Below, piece after piece: positions 10,562 through 21,678 of a DNA stretch of 64,000 nt. The DNA is from Thiothrix sp. (lineage in GTDB: Bacteria > Pseudomonadota > Gammaproteobacteria > Thiotrichales > Thiotrichaceae). The DNA lies in contig NZ_JAQTLS010000003.1 of assembly GCF_028714775.1 (NCBI RefSeq), positions 124,001 to 188,000 of the forward strand, read 5' to 3'. Numbering within the stretch: position 1 is the first letter of the stretch; each line of letters begins with the position of its first letter. A program made the translations under genes and the position numbers. The notes under the pieces are model-generated. The model did no database searches and was not told the origin of the DNA. It was given only the letters and a program-made list of their open reading frames with translations.

Positions 10562-12049
10562 TTATGAAATTTTATTCAGCCCCAAAGTCGACAAGGTGTA
10601 CTGGCGTACTTGCTTGAGCAACTCAGGATTGTCAGCCAATGACTCGCCGTAGGATGGGATCATGGCTTTCAGCTTAGCTTTCCAGCCTTCCGAAGCCATT
10701 TGTTTGGGGAAGCATTTGCCGAGCACTTGCAGCATCGCCGGAACCGTCACCGAAGCCCCCGGAGAAGCCCCCAGCAAAGCTGCCACGCTGCCATCCGCTG
10801 CCGCTACGACTTCCGTACCGAACTCAAGCTTGCCACCCAGCTTCGGGTCTTTTTTAATGATTTGGACGCGCTGACCTGCAACTGCCAATTCCCAATCATC
10901 CTCATTCGCATTGGGGAAATATTCACGCAACGCCCCCATACGGGAATGACGGGTTTGCAGCACTTCCGTAATCAGGTAACGGATCAGCTCCATGCTGCTC
11001 AGCCCCACTTTCAGCATCGGCCACAGATTGTTCAGGCGGACGCTGGCGAACAGGTCTAAAAACGAACCGCGCTTAAGGAACTTGGTAGTGAATCCGGCAA
11101 ATGGCCCGAACAACAGCGCGTTTTCACCGTCAATCACGCGGGTATCCAGATGCGGCACGGACATCGGCGGCGCACCGATAGAGGCTTTACCGTACACTTT
11201 CGCCAAATGGTGCTTGACCACATCCTGCCGTTTACACACCAACCATTGCCCGCTGACCGGGAAGCCACCATAGCCTTGGCTTTCGGCAATATGGCTTTTC
11301 TGGAGCAGGGTCAGCGCCGCGCCACCTGCACCGAGGAAAACGAAACCAGCATTAAAAACGGTGTTTCCCCCTTTATTATTTTTAGTGCTGACAAGCCACC
11401 GACCATCCGAAGTCTTTTTCAAACCCGTTACCGACTGGTTCAGCAATAACTCGAAATTGTCGTAGGATTGCAAATAGCCGACCATGCTGCGGCTCAACGC
11501 GGCGAAATTCACATCGGAACCGTATTTGACGCGCGTACCTGCCACTTTTTGCGCCGGATCACGCCCTTCCATCACCAACGGAATCCATTCGCTTAACACC
11601 GCAGGGTCTTCGCTGTATTCCATGTCGACAAACATGTGATGCTGGCTGATGGCTTCAAAACGCTTACGCAGGAAAGCCACATTGCTGTCGCCCCAGACGA
11701 AACTGACATGCGGGGTGGGGTTAATGAAATAGCGGGGTTCCGGCAATGCCTTTTCGTCAACGAGATGCGCCCAGAATTGCAGGGTTTGCTCGAACGCCTC
11801 GTTAATGCCGTAGGCTTTGCTGGCATTGATGCTGCCATCCGGGTTCTGCGGGGTATAGTTCAGTTCGCAATAGGCCGCGTGGCCTGTGCCTGCGTTGTTC
11901 CAACCACTGGTGCTTTCTTGCGCAACATCTTCCAGCCGTTCGACCATACTGATGGTAAGTGACGGATCAAGATGCTTGAGCAATACGCCCAAAGTGGAAC
12001 TCATTGCCCCTGCCCCGACCAGCAACACATCGACGTTCTTCGTAGCCAT
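10562..12049 (-). CDS. mqo: Malate:quinone oxidoreductase
   Basis: VLLVGAGAMSSTLGVLL...ESTSGWNNAGTGHAAYCELNYTP; ~495 aa. Confidence 0.95.
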   Translation of the reverse strand: MATKNVDVLLVGAGAMSSTLGVLLKHLDPSLTISMVERLEDVAQESTSGWNNAGTGHAAYCELNYTPQNPDGSINASKAYGINEAFEQTLQFWAHLVDEKALPEPRYFINPTPHVSFVWGDSNVAFLRKRFEAISQHHMFVDMEYSEDPAVLSEWIPLVMEGRDPAQKVAGTRVKYGSDVNFAALSRSMVGYLQSYDNFELLLNQSVTGLKKTSDGRWLVSTKNNKGGNTVFNAGFVFLGAGGAALTLLQKSHIAESQGYGGFPVSGQWLVCKRQDVVKHHLAKVYGKASIGAPPMSVPHLDTRVIDGENALLFGPFAGFTTKFLKRGSFLDLFASVRLNNLWPMLKVGLSSMELIRYLITEVLQTRHSRMGALREYFPNANEDDWELAVAGQRVQIIKKDPKLGGKLEFGTEVVAAADGSVAALLGASPGASVTVPAMLQVLGKCFPKQMASEGWKAKLKAMIPSYGESLADNPELLKQVRQYTLSTLGLNKIS

Positions 12050-12254
12050 AACCAACACCCTTAAAAAATTCAATGATGGAAGTTAGAATGATAGAACGGG
12101 AAGGGTGGTAATTTCTACCCACAAAGAGGATATTTTTCACACAATTGTCGACAATGTTGCAGAGCAAAAACGGGAAAAACCGTACAATCAGTAGAGATTT
12201 GCGCACTATTGTCAACAGATTGCCTAACAACAGCAGTTCCGGCAGGCAAAAAGA

Positions 12255-12275
12255 AAGCGGGGACTTGCCCCGCTT
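12255..12275 (-). terminator. Intrinsic terminator of the first FadL-like gene
   Basis: AAGCGGGG-CAAGT-CCCCGCTT hairpin followed by a T-rich tract on the minus strand. Confidence 0.75.
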
Positions 12276-12302
12276 CTTTTCGTTCCTACGAAATTCTTAT
12301 GA

Positions 12303-13541
12303 TCAGAATTCGCGGCTAAACGCAATGCCCAAGGCATCTTGACTCATTTTTAGGTCGTATTGGTGCGCACTATCGCCGTTCACTTCATTCTCAAACGCAT
12401 GAACATAAGAAGCGATAAGCTTAGACTTTGGCGACAATTTCTTCTCAACACCAAGAGAAATATGGTCTTTGGATACAGCCGGAGTCAATGCATTCAACGT
12501 AGTATCCTCCGGCCCCACAGGTGAATTGCCATGATTGTAACCAGCCATTAAAGCCAGATCAGGTTTAACTTGATGCTTAACACCTATTTTATAGGCAGTA
12601 ACATCATCCCAGCCAAAACCAGTTTTTGCACCAACTTTCAGTGTTGGGTCTGTGCTATTACCAATCGCCTCAACATCTGTATAGTAAACATGCTGAACAT
12701 CCGCAGCAATCAGTGTTTTGGGAGTGGCTTGCCAAGCCATACCAATAGTTGTTGCCGCAGGCACATCCATCTCACCAGCGTTTGCAATTAACCCTTTATA
12801 CTTATCAAGCTTGCCCATTTTTACTTTAGTGCGGTGTGCCACACCCAATGTTACATTAGGAGAAACTTTGCCCTGCCAGCCAAGCGTTGCACCAACACCC
12901 ATTGAAGAATCAGTCCCTTTGTTTGTAACAAATCCAGGGTTAGCAGATGCACTAGCCCTATCAAAGCTCTGCAATCCGTTTGCTTCAAGTTCTTGATAGA
13001 CAATATTTGCCGAAACACCTATTGCATTATTATCATTAACCTTATAACTAATAGTAGGTGCCACAAATAACTGTTTCAGGTCAATGTTTGTATTGGATGT
13101 ACCAAATCCAATCTCTCCAGCCTGCGGATGTCTATAAGGCAAAGCCGTATCATATGTGCTATTCATCCCCCCATTACCATAAACAACAACACCAGCAGCA
13201 ACCTTGTCATTGATTTGCTTCTTATACCCACCTTCTGGGACAAGAAACATATCTTCCCCATTGCCGCTATATGTTATACCTGTTGACTTATATTTTACTT
13301 TTCGATTTGGAGAAAAGACTTCTAAACCTAAATCGTAACCATCATTGATAAAAGATGCAGATGCTGGGTTGGTTGCCATACTAGTGGTATTTGCCGCATA
13401 ACCCGCAGCAGCCCCCCCCATCGCACGGTGCTCCATACCCAACCCGGTAGGCGCAAGACCGTTGGTTGCAAATGCAGCTTGAGAGCCAAGAGCCAGTACA
13501 ATGGATGTTACCAGCAGGGTTTTATTGAATGAATAGCGCAT
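12303..13541 (-). CDS. OmpP1/FadL family outer membrane transport protein (copy 1)
   Basis: Signal peptide, FATNGLAPTGLGMEHRAMGGAAAGYA N-terminal hatch-like motif, C-terminal F. Confidence 0.88.
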   Translation of the reverse strand: MRYSFNKTLLVTSIVLALGSQAAFATNGLAPTGLGMEHRAMGGAAAGYAANTTSMATNPASASFINDGYDLGLEVFSPNRKVKYKSTGITYSGNGEDMFLVPEGGYKKQINDKVAAGVVVYGNGGMNSTYDTALPYRHPQAGEIGFGTSNTNIDLKQLFVAPTISYKVNDNNAIGVSANIVYQELEANGLQSFDRASASANPGFVTNKGTDSSMGVGATLGWQGKVSPNVTLGVAHRTKVKMGKLDKYKGLIANAGEMDVPAATTIGMAWQATPKTLIAADVQHVYYTDVEAIGNSTDPTLKVGAKTGFGWDDVTAYKIGVKHQVKPDLALMAGYNHGNSPVGPEDTTLNALTPAVSKDHISLGVEKKLSPKSKLIASYVHAFENEVNGDSAHQYDLKMSQDALGIAFSREF

Positions 13542-13713
13542 ATAACTCCTCCGAAAAATGCACGTGTTACAACTATATTCTTTAAGAACAGTGAGAACGC
13601 ACCACGGAGAGCATTAAATGATAACCATGGCGTTATCAATGAGTTAATTGGCAAGTTTTGATGTGTTATTGTCAGTGAATTGTCTGCAAAAGTGGTTTTA
13701 GCAGATAAAGAGA

Positions 13714-13729
13714 GCGGGGATTTCCCCGC
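13714..13729 (-). terminator. Intrinsic terminator of the second FadL-like gene
   Basis: GCGGGGA-AA-TCCCCGC hairpin with T-rich flank on the minus strand. Confidence 0.7.
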
Positions 13730-13758
13730 CTCTTTTTATCCCTACGAAGTTCTTTCGA

Positions 13759-15030
13759 TCAGAAGTCTACGCTGTAAGCGACACCGACTGAATTTTGCTT
13801 CATGTTCAAATTAGCTTCACCACTACCAGAAGTTCCGGCAATAGAGCCGCTGCCATTCACACCTTTACTCAAAGCATGGGTATAAACAGCAGCAAGGTTA
13901 GCTTTATTATTCAGCTTCCACTCACCACCAAGTGACACATGGTCTTCAACAGTAGCAGGAGCTAACACGTTGAATAATGTTTGACTAGATTGTAATGGAT
14001 TTTTAGCGTGGTTATAGCCCGCCAATACTGCGAAATTGGGTTTAACCTGATGTTTAACGCCGAGTTTATAAACCGTTTGGTCTTTCCAACCAAAACCAGA
14101 CCCATTGTCAGCCCCCAATAGCCCTCCGGCTGTATTTAAATTCGCCATAGCTTTGACTTTAGAATATTCGATTTGCTGAACGTCGGCAGCAATCAGTGTC
14201 TTAGGCGTCGCTTGCCATGCAATACCTGCCGTAGTTGCAGCAGGCATATCCAAATCTCCCTGCTCAGCAAATAAACCCTTATATTTGTCTAATTTACCCA
14301 TATTTGTACGGCTACGGTAAGCAACACCTGCTGTTACAGTCGGCGACAGTTTTCCCTGCCAACCTATAGTTGCCCCAATACCTGAAGAAGAGTCAACGCC
14401 ACGGTCAGTAACATTCCCTACGCTGCTCGTCTGTGTTGCTTGATTAAAATTACTTAGACCTGTCGCCTTAAACTGCTGGTAGGCCAAATTGACGGAAACC
14501 CCTACACTATTATTCTCATTAATTTTCATTGACCATGTAGGAGCAATTATGAGCTGTTCTAAGTTAATACCCGGTTTAGTTGTATTAGTTTGATCAAACA
14601 AAAGAATAGGTCTGTCATAACTGGTGTTCATCCCACCATTACCATAAACCACGACACCCACGCTGTGTTTGTCATTCAGTTGTTTCTTATAACCACCTTC
14701 AGGAATAAGAAACATCTCTTTGCCATTACCATCGTAACTGCCGTTTGCGGTATTACCCCCACCCATATCATTCCCGGTGATAGTCGCCCCACGATCTGGC
14801 ATAAATACTTCCGCACCAATCTCCCAACCCGCAGAAACATTGGACAAGCTTGCAGGGTTAGTACCAGCATTCATCACGTTTTCTGACGTTGCCGTAGCTG
14901 CGCCGCCCATCCCTTTTTGGACAACCCCCAAACCAATTGGAGCCATCCCGTTGGTTGCGAAAGCAGCTTGAGAGCCGAGAGCCAGCACAATGGATGTGAC
15001 CAGCAAGGTTTTGTTGAATGTATGGCGCAT
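13759..15030 (-). CDS. OmpP1/FadL family outer membrane transport protein (copy 2)
   Basis: Paralogue of 12303-13541, near-identical signal peptide (FNKTLLVTSIVLALGSQAAFATNG). Confidence 0.88.
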   Translation of the reverse strand: MRHTFNKTLLVTSIVLALGSQAAFATNGMAPIGLGVVQKGMGGAATATSENVMNAGTNPASLSNVSAGWEIGAEVFMPDRGATITGNDMGGGNTANGSYDGNGKEMFLIPEGGYKKQLNDKHSVGVVVYGNGGMNTSYDRPILLFDQTNTTKPGINLEQLIIAPTWSMKINENNSVGVSVNLAYQQFKATGLSNFNQATQTSSVGNVTDRGVDSSSGIGATIGWQGKLSPTVTAGVAYRSRTNMGKLDKYKGLFAEQGDLDMPAATTAGIAWQATPKTLIAADVQQIEYSKVKAMANLNTAGGLLGADNGSGFGWKDQTVYKLGVKHQVKPNFAVLAGYNHAKNPLQSSQTLFNVLAPATVEDHVSLGGEWKLNNKANLAAVYTHALSKGVNGSGSIAGTSGSGEANLNMKQNSVGVAYSVDF

Positions 15031-15165
15031 ATAACTCCTCCGAAAAATGCACGTGTTGTAACTATGTGTTGCAGAATAGTGACAGAGCACTATAGGGGTG
15101 TCAAATGATAATTATAAGGTTTTCAAGGAATTAATAAGTATATTCGGATATACGAATGTAATAAT

Positions 15166-15912
15166 TTACTTACATTCGTGCAATAAACCTTCAACCTTCA
15201 GCATATCCGCTTCGGTGTCCACCCCGATACCCGGAATTTCCGCTGCAATATCAACGTGAATCTTGTAACCATTGGATAATGCACGTAATTGCTCAAGTTT
15301 TTCCAAGCGTTCCAAAGGAGATAGAGGCAACCTAGTAAACGCCCTAAGAAACCCCGCCCGATAAGCGTACATACCAATGTGCCGCAATGCGTAATCTTGC
15401 AACGCAACACCTGCATCCCGCTGGCACGGAATAGGCGCACGGCTAAAATACAAGGCCAGCCCCTGATCGTCCCGTACCACTTTCACCACGTTAGGGTTGA
15501 GGAAGTCACTTTCATCCTCGATTGGTGTTGCCAGCGTAGCAATCCCCGCTTGCGGAAACTTCGCCAAGTTATTCGCCAGTTGGTACAAATTGGCGACGGG
15601 GGTCAGCGGTTCGTCGCCTTGCAGGTTGACCACAATCGTGTCATCCGCCCAGCCCTGCTGTTGTACCACTTCCGCCAACCGATCACTGCCGGTTTCGTGG
15701 GTGGAAGCAGTCATTGCCACCTGCGCCCCGAACCCGCTGCAAACGTCACGGATACGCGCATCGTCGGTTGCCACCAGCACGGTTTCAAACCCGGCTGCCA
15801 GCGCCCGTTCATGCACATGCTGGATCAGCGGCTTGCCCGCAAGGACACGTAGCGGTTTGCCCGGCAAACGGGTGGAGGCGTAACGCGCCGGAATCACCAC
15901 AACTGTTTTCAT
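15166..15912 (-). CDS. kdsB: 3-deoxy-manno-octulosonate cytidylyltransferase
   Basis: [17 protein letters not shown]...; 248 aa. Confidence 0.95.
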   Translation of the reverse strand: MKTVVVIPARYASTRLPGKPLRVLAGKPLIQHVHERALAAGFETVLVATDDARIRDVCSGFGAQVAMTASTHETGSDRLAEVVQQQGWADDTIVVNLQGDEPLTPVANLYQLANNLAKFPQAGIATLATPIEDESDFLNPNVVKVVRDDQGLALYFSRAPIPCQRDAGVALQDYALRHIGMYAYRAGFLRAFTRLPLSPLERLEKLEQLRALSNGYKIHVDIAAEIPGIGVDTEADMLKVEGLLHECK

Positions 15913-16100
15913 GCCGCCAATTGCTCCACTTCTTCTTGGGTCAAGGCGCGGGCTTCTTCTTCCAGCATCACCGGGATGCCATCGCGGATGGGGTAAGCCA
16001 ACCGTGCGGCTTTCGAGATCAGTTCCTGCTTGTCCTTGTCATAAATCAGCGGGCCTTTCGTGACCGGGCAGGCGAGAATTTCCAGCAATTTCTTATCCAT
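15909..16100 (-). CDS. Trm112 family protein
   Basis: [29 protein letters not shown]...[12 protein letters not shown]. Confidence 0.93.
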   Translation of the reverse strand: MDKKLLEILACPVTKGPLIYDKDKQELISKAARLAYPIRDGIPVMLEEEARALTQEEVEQLAA

Positions 16101-16102
16101 TT

Positions 16103-17059
16103 CTAGAGTCCTTGTAAACGGGTGAACAGGGCTTGGGCGAAACTTTCATCCAATACTGCCCGAATGGGCAAATACCAGCAGTTGGGCGCAGCGTATTGGC
16201 GGCATTTTACCGCATCTTTTTCAGTCATGATCACAGGAAAACCATCGTCGAAACGCAATTCTTCCCCACTAAAGGCGTGATGGTCAGGGTAAGTATGTGG
16301 CAACACCCGCAAACCCGCCTGTTCCAGCGTGGCAATAAAGCGTTGTGGATTACCGATGCCTGTGACCACATGCACCGTTTGCCCCGCCAGTTCGGATAGA
16401 AATTTGCTTTCATCCCCCGCAAGGCTCAGCAGCGTATCGCCTTGCATTTGCATGGTTTCGCCATTGATAACCACGAAATCGCAACTGGCGAGGCGTGAAA
16501 CGGATTCGCGTAACGACCCGGCGGGCAGGCAATAGCCATTGCCAAAACGCCGTTGACCATCCACCACGCAAATTTCGACATCACGCCCCATGCGGTAATG
16601 TTGCAAACCATCATCGGCAATAATGATGTCGCAAGGGTGTTGTTGTAACAAGGAGGCAATAGCTTGGTTGCGATGGCGGCTAACGACGAGGGGAACACCA
16701 GTGCGTTGCACGATTAGCAGCGGTTCATCACCAATTTCGGCAGGATTCGCATTAGGAAAAACCGCCCCCGTTTTCCCCGCACTACCAAATCCCCTACTCA
16801 CCACACCCGGCGTATACCCCGCCTCGCGCAACCGTTCCACCAACCAGATCACCAGCGGTGTCTTACCCGTACCACCCACCGAAATATTGCCAACCACAAT
16901 CACGGGAACCGGATGCTTAACTTGCTGGCGCTTATCCCGCCAACGTTGGAATGCAGCCAACACACAGAAAATCCCCGTCAATGGCAACAGCAGGTATTTA
17001 CCCAGCCGGTCATCACCGTACCAGACGTTCAGCAGCCAGCGTTCAAGCCGCTGTTTCAT
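16103..17059 (-). CDS. lpxK: Tetraacyldisaccharide 4'-kinase
   Basis: [27 protein letters not shown] Walker A; kds/lpx neighbourhood; start at internal MKQRLERW. Confidence 0.93.
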   Translation of the reverse strand: MKQRLERWLLNVWYGDDRLGKYLLLPLTGIFCVLAAFQRWRDKRQQVKHPVPVIVVGNISVGGTGKTPLVIWLVERLREAGYTPGVVSRGFGSAGKTGAVFPNANPAEIGDEPLLIVQRTGVPLVVSRHRNQAIASLLQQHPCDIIIADDGLQHYRMGRDVEICVVDGQRRFGNGYCLPAGSLRESVSRLASCDFVVINGETMQMQGDTLLSLAGDESKFLSELAGQTVHVVTGIGNPQRFIATLEQAGLRVLPHTYPDHHAFSGEELRFDDGFPVIMTEKDAVKCRQYAAPNCWYLPIRAVLDESFAQALFTRLQGL

Positions 17060-18809
17060 CTTCGTGGAACTGCATGGCGTGCAAACGGGCATATTGCCCA
17101 CCCAAAGCCAGCAATTCTGTATGTTTGCCAGATTCGATGATTTCACCGTCTTGCATCACTAAAATGCGGTCAGCATTCTCAATGGTGGAAAGACGGTGGG
17201 CAATGATGAAGGTAGTACGGTTTTCCAGCAGCCTATCGAGCGCGGCTTGGATATGGCGCTCGGACTCGGTATCGAGCGCAGAAGTCGCTTCGTCGAGGAT
17301 CAGCACAGGCGCATGAGAAAGGATAGCCCGCGCAATCGACAAGCGTTGGCGTTGTCCACCGGAAAGCATCACGCCATTATCGCCGATCATCGTATCAAAA
17401 CCTTGCGGTAACTTGTCGATGAATTCCAGCGCGTGGGCGGCCTCAGCAGCCGTGCGAATTTGCGCATCCGACATACCACGCATATCACCATAGGCAATGT
17501 TATTACGCACAGTATCGTTGAACAGCACAATGTCTTGCCCCACATAAGCAAGCTGGCGACGCAAACTGTGTAAGCTAATGTCCCGTTGAGAAACACCATC
17601 CAACAAAATGTCACCGCTATCAATATTATGGAATCGTGGCAGCAAATTCACCAAGGTGGTTTTACCGCTACCAGACTTGCCCACCAGCGCAATCTTTTCC
17701 CCCGGACTCACCACCATATTAATGTGACGTAACACCGGACGATCTAAGCTAGGATAAGTGAAAGAAACGTCACGGAATTCTACCGCACCCCGGCAATGTT
17801 CCAACACCCGTGTACCGCCATCCTGTTCTGTTTCACTGTCCAGTAAACCGAAAATGCTTTCGCCTGCGGCAATCGCCCCCTGCAACTGCGCATTCAACTG
17901 GGTCAGATTACGGATGGGGGTCAGCAGCATCAACAGTGACACGATAAAAGACATGAATGTCCCCGGCGATAAAGTTGCCAGTGTCGCTTCACGGGTAGCA
18001 ATGTAAACCATGATCGCCAACGCCACTGCCACCAAGAATTGTACCAGCGGCGTACTGATTAACTCCGTCACCAGTTGCTTCATTTGCAACTGGATGGTGC
18101 GTTCATTAGCCTCGCTAAAACGGGCAGCCTCGTATTGTTCTCCACCGAAAATGCGCACCACTTTATAACCGTGCAACATTTCATTAGCGATTTGGGTCAC
18201 ATCCCCCACCGAATTTTGCAAGCGGTGTCCCAAACGGCGCAAACGCTTGGTGGCGTAGACAATAATCAAGGTAAGCGGCGGTGCGATCAATAGCACCCCC
18301 AAGGTCAGTTGCCAACTTTGATACAACATCAAGCCCAGCAAACCAATGATCGTTGCCGAATCCTGAATCAACGAGGTCACACCTCTAATGCTCACCGCTG
18401 CTACCTGATCTACATAATAACTTACATAAGCCAGTAATTTTCCTGATTGGGTGGTTTCAAAAAACGTGACTGGCATACGCAACATGTGAGTAAAAACTTC
18501 ATCACGCAACGTCTTGGTTACTTTTCGCCCAATCAAACCCGCATAATAACCAGACAGGAACATCGCCAAGCCGCGCAGCAAGAAAATCCCCAAAATACCC
18601 ATCGGTAGCCATTTGATAACACTGGCATCTTTTTGCAAGATCGCCTTATCCAGCAACGGCCCCATGATCCATGCAAACAAAGGCTGAGTCGCAGAACTGG
18701 TCACTAAACCAATCGCCACCAACACCAGATAAGGCCAATATTTTAACGTGTAACGGACAAGCCTCGGATAAACCTGAAAACCGCTGATCGGGGTTGTGGG
18801 CGTGGTCAT
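17043..18809 (-). CDS. msbA: Lipid A export ABC transporter ATP-binding/permease
   Basis: Six-TM ABC exporter; VGKSGSGKTTLVNLLPRF Walker A, LSGGQRQRLSIARA signature. Confidence 0.95.
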   Translation of the reverse strand: MTTPTTPISGFQVYPRLVRYTLKYWPYLVLVAIGLVTSSATQPLFAWIMGPLLDKAILQKDASVIKWLPMGILGIFLLRGLAMFLSGYYAGLIGRKVTKTLRDEVFTHMLRMPVTFFETTQSGKLLAYVSYYVDQVAAVSIRGVTSLIQDSATIIGLLGLMLYQSWQLTLGVLLIAPPLTLIIVYATKRLRRLGHRLQNSVGDVTQIANEMLHGYKVVRIFGGEQYEAARFSEANERTIQLQMKQLVTELISTPLVQFLVAVALAIMVYIATREATLATLSPGTFMSFIVSLLMLLTPIRNLTQLNAQLQGAIAAGESIFGLLDSETEQDGGTRVLEHCRGAVEFRDVSFTYPSLDRPVLRHINMVVSPGEKIALVGKSGSGKTTLVNLLPRFHNIDSGDILLDGVSQRDISLHSLRRQLAYVGQDIVLFNDTVRNNIAYGDMRGMSDAQIRTAAEAAHALEFIDKLPQGFDTMIGDNGVMLSGGQRQRLSIARAILSHAPVLILDEATSALDTESERHIQAALDRLLENRTTFIIAHRLSTIENADRILVMQDGEIIESGKHTELLALGGQYARLHAMQFHEDETAA

Positions 18810-18825
18810 TGTGTTCCTGTTAATC

Positions 18826-19251
18826 CTATTGCTTACGCGCCGACTGGGTAGTCGCCATCGAAAAATTGGTCAAGCCAAGCCGCCCAGCAATGTCCATCGC
18901 CGTGACGACAGCCTGATAGTTGACACTGGCATCGGCGGAAATCACCAACGGTGGGGTAGTTTGCATTTCATCCAACGTCTGGCTCATGGCTTGAAAGAGG
19001 GTTTCCGGCTGGTTGTTCAGCACTTCGCGCCCGTTGATATAGTAACGCCCCTGACCATCAATCAGCAATTCAAGCTTTTCCGCTTGTGTGGCTGCTGCCG
19101 CATTACTGGCAGTCGGCAACTCAATCTTAAGTTCCGCATTTTTGTCAAAGGTGGTCGTTACCATGAAAAAAATCAGCAACATGAAAACGACATCAATCAG
19201 TGAAGTCAAGTCAACACTGCTTTCGCGCCGCTCACGGGTACGGAATTTCAT
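18826..19251 (-). CDS. exbD: Biopolymer transporter ExbD
   Basis: MKFRTRERRESSVDLTSLIDVVFMLLIFFMVTTTF. Confidence 0.92.
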   Translation of the reverse strand: MKFRTRERRESSVDLTSLIDVVFMLLIFFMVTTTFDKNAELKIELPTASNAAAATQAEKLELLIDGQGRYYINGREVLNNQPETLFQAMSQTLDEMQTTPPLVISADASVNYQAVVTAMDIAGRLGLTNFSMATTQSARKQ

Positions 19252-19925
19252 GCTGGTTTTCCTCCACGCGCAGGTGCAGCCGCCGCAGGCCGTGGCGCGG
19301 CAGAAGGAACAGGCATGACCTTGCGGTTGGAGTTGGCAATTTCAATCAAACGTAAGGCTTCACGCTCCATTGTTGTTACATAGCCATCCACCCGCGCTTT
19401 GAAAAAGCGTTCAAACACCAGTGTAGTAATCGCAATCAGCAAACCCGCCACAGTAGTAATCAGGGCTTCGGAAATCCCCCCCGCCATCTGCTGCGGATTA
19501 CCCACCCCGGCAGTATTAATGGCGCTGAATACACCGATCATCCCCAATACTGTCCCTAGCAACCCCATCATCGGCGCAATGGTAACAATCGTACCCAATG
19601 CTGGCAGGTAACGTTCCAATTCCTGCACCACATGACGCCCCGCCTCCTCAACGTTTTCTTTCATGATGTGGCGCGGCAATTCGCGGCTTTCCAGCCCGGT
19701 CGCCAGCACCCTCCCCATCAGGGAACTGTTGCGCAATTCATCTACTTGCGCGTCCATCGGCTTACTGCTGCTTGCCAGTTTCCGGGCGCGTTCAATATCA
19801 GCATGGGGCACAACGTTATTTACCCGCAATGACATGAAACGCTCAATGATAATAGCAACGGCAAGGACGGAACTCAGGATCAAGGGAATCATCATGATTC
19901 CGCCGGATTGGATCAATTCAAACAT
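19248..19925 (-). CDS. exbB: MotA/TolQ/ExbB proton channel family protein
   Basis: APMMGLLGTVLGMIGVF ... GGISEALITTVAGLLIAI. Confidence 0.92.
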   Translation of the reverse strand: MFELIQSGGIMMIPLILSSVLAVAIIIERFMSLRVNNVVPHADIERARKLASSSKPMDAQVDELRNSSLMGRVLATGLESRELPRHIMKENVEEAGRHVVQELERYLPALGTIVTIAPMMGLLGTVLGMIGVFSAINTAGVGNPQQMAGGISEALITTVAGLLIAITTLVFERFFKARVDGYVTTMEREALRLIEIANSNRKVMPVPSAAPRPAAAAPARGGKPA

Positions 19926-20011
19926 ATCTGATCATGCCTCATTTTTATAAGATTTAGCCCACATAAACCCAGACATAATAACAACACAATGGGGTGAGGC
20001 AAAGCGGTGCT

Positions 20012-20680
20012 TCAACGTTTGTAAAGTTGGGGAGCACGCGCCCGGTTTGCCCGCAGACCTGAACGCCCCGGCTTACCCGCACCGAAAGGGGAATAGAAAA
20101 CCGACGATACCCGCCCACCTTTCCGATGCGATACCCCAACCGCATCCATAGCAGATACCGCAGGCAAAGCCACTGCCCCGCCGTTCAAACGGTTATAAAC
20201 GGTCAACACCCGGCGTACATAGTGTTGGGTTTCATTGTAAGGCGGAATACCCTGATACTTGTCAACCGCACCTTCCCCGGCATTGTAGGCAGCAATCGCC
20301 TTGTACAAATCGCCGTTGTAGCGTTTCATCAACCAGCTTAAGTAGCGTGTACCACCGCTGATATTTTGGATACTGTTAAAGGAATCTGCCACCCCGAAAC
20401 GCGCCGCCGTCGACGGAATCAATTGCATCAAACCTTGCGCCCCCTTGGGGGAAACTGCCGAAGTATTGTAGCAAGACTCAACCGCGATCACGGCTTTGAC
20501 CATATCGGCATCAACACCGTATTGGCCTGCGTATTTGCTGATGGATTCCAGATGTGGATCAGCCTTTTTCTCAAGGCCAGCGGCACTCATGCCCACGCAA
20601 ACCTGCGCTTGCGCCACTTGCATGGCACTGATACTGAACAATATAAGTAAAAAACCTATCACTGAACGCTTCATGCGCAT
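20012..20680 (-). CDS. Lytic transglycosylase (SLT domain)
   Basis: VESCYNTSAVSPKGAQGLMQLIPSTAARFGV...AYNAGEGAVDKYQGIPPYNETQHYV. Confidence 0.92.
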   Translation of the reverse strand: MRMKRSVIGFLLILFSISAMQVAQAQVCVGMSAAGLEKKADPHLESISKYAGQYGVDADMVKAVIAVESCYNTSAVSPKGAQGLMQLIPSTAARFGVADSFNSIQNISGGTRYLSWLMKRYNGDLYKAIAAYNAGEGAVDKYQGIPPYNETQHYVRRVLTVYNRLNGGAVALPAVSAMDAVGVSHRKGGRVSSVFYSPFGAGKPGRSGLRANRARAPQLYKR

Positions 20681-20830
20681 ATCCCTTGGACTAAAACAGA
20701 CCTTAATATTAGCAAATTCTAATGTTCTTAGTCGCCATTTTTCATTGAAAGTTCCACCACAAGGATAGCAGGCATCCCAGAAAAAAGGGACTGACCCGCA
20801 TCAGGACAGCCCCCTTGCCTGCGTGCAGGA

Positions 20831-21664
20831 TTAAATATCGCGCAGCAGTTCGTTGATACCAACCTTGCCACGGGTTTTCGCATCGACTTTTTTCACGATC
20901 ACCGCGCAATACAGGCTGTATTTGCCATCACTGGAAGGTAAGTTACCGGAAACCACCACAGAGCCTGCCGGAACACGCCCGTACATGACTTCACCCGTTT
21001 CGCGGTCATAAATGCGGGTGCTTTGACCGATGTAAACGCCCATGGAAATGACCGAACCTTCTTCCACGATCACGCCTTCCACCACTTCAGAGCGTGCGCC
21101 AATGAAGCAGTTGTCTTCGATGATGGTTGGGCCTGCTTGTACTGGCTCCAACACGCCGCCGATACCAACGCCGCCGGATAAGTGCACGTTCTTACCGATT
21201 TGTGCGCAAGAACCGACCGTTGCCCATGTATCGACCATCGTGCCGCTATCGACATACGCGCCGATATTGACGTAAGAAGGCATCAGCACACAGCCCGGTG
21301 CGATGTAAGAACCGCGACGTGCAATCGCGTTCGGCACAACGCGCACACCACCGGCAGCGAATTCTTCCGCGCCCATACCGGCAAATTTGGAAGGCACTTT
21401 GTCGTAATAGTTGGTGCAGCCACCCGCCATCACTTCATTTTCATTGAGACGGAACGACAACAACACCGCCTTTTTCAGCCATTGTTGGACTTCCCACTGG
21501 CCTACGCCTTGTTGGATGGCGATACGCAATTTGCCTTGGTTGAGCAATTCCAGTGCCGCATTCACCGCTTCGCGGGTTTTAGCATCGGCATTGCGCGGGT
21601 TGATGTCGGCGCGGCGCTCGAAAGCTTCTTCGATAATACTTTGTAGTTCAGTAACTTCTGACAT
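20831..21664 (-). CDS. dapD: 2,3,4,5-tetrahydropyridine-2,6-dicarboxylate N-succinyltransferase
   Basis: Left-handed beta helix hexapeptide protein; [49 protein letters not shown]. Confidence 0.95.
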   Translation of the reverse strand: MSEVTELQSIIEEAFERRADINPRNADAKTREAVNAALELLNQGKLRIAIQQGVGQWEVQQWLKKAVLLSFRLNENEVMAGGCTNYYDKVPSKFAGMGAEEFAAGGVRVVPNAIARRGSYIAPGCVLMPSYVNIGAYVDSGTMVDTWATVGSCAQIGKNVHLSGGVGIGGVLEPVQAGPTIIEDNCFIGARSEVVEGVIVEEGSVISMGVYIGQSTRIYDRETGEVMYGRVPAGSVVVSGNLPSSDGKYSLYCAVIVKKVDAKTRGKVGINELLRDI

Positions 21665-21678
21665 TTTAATCTCCAGAT

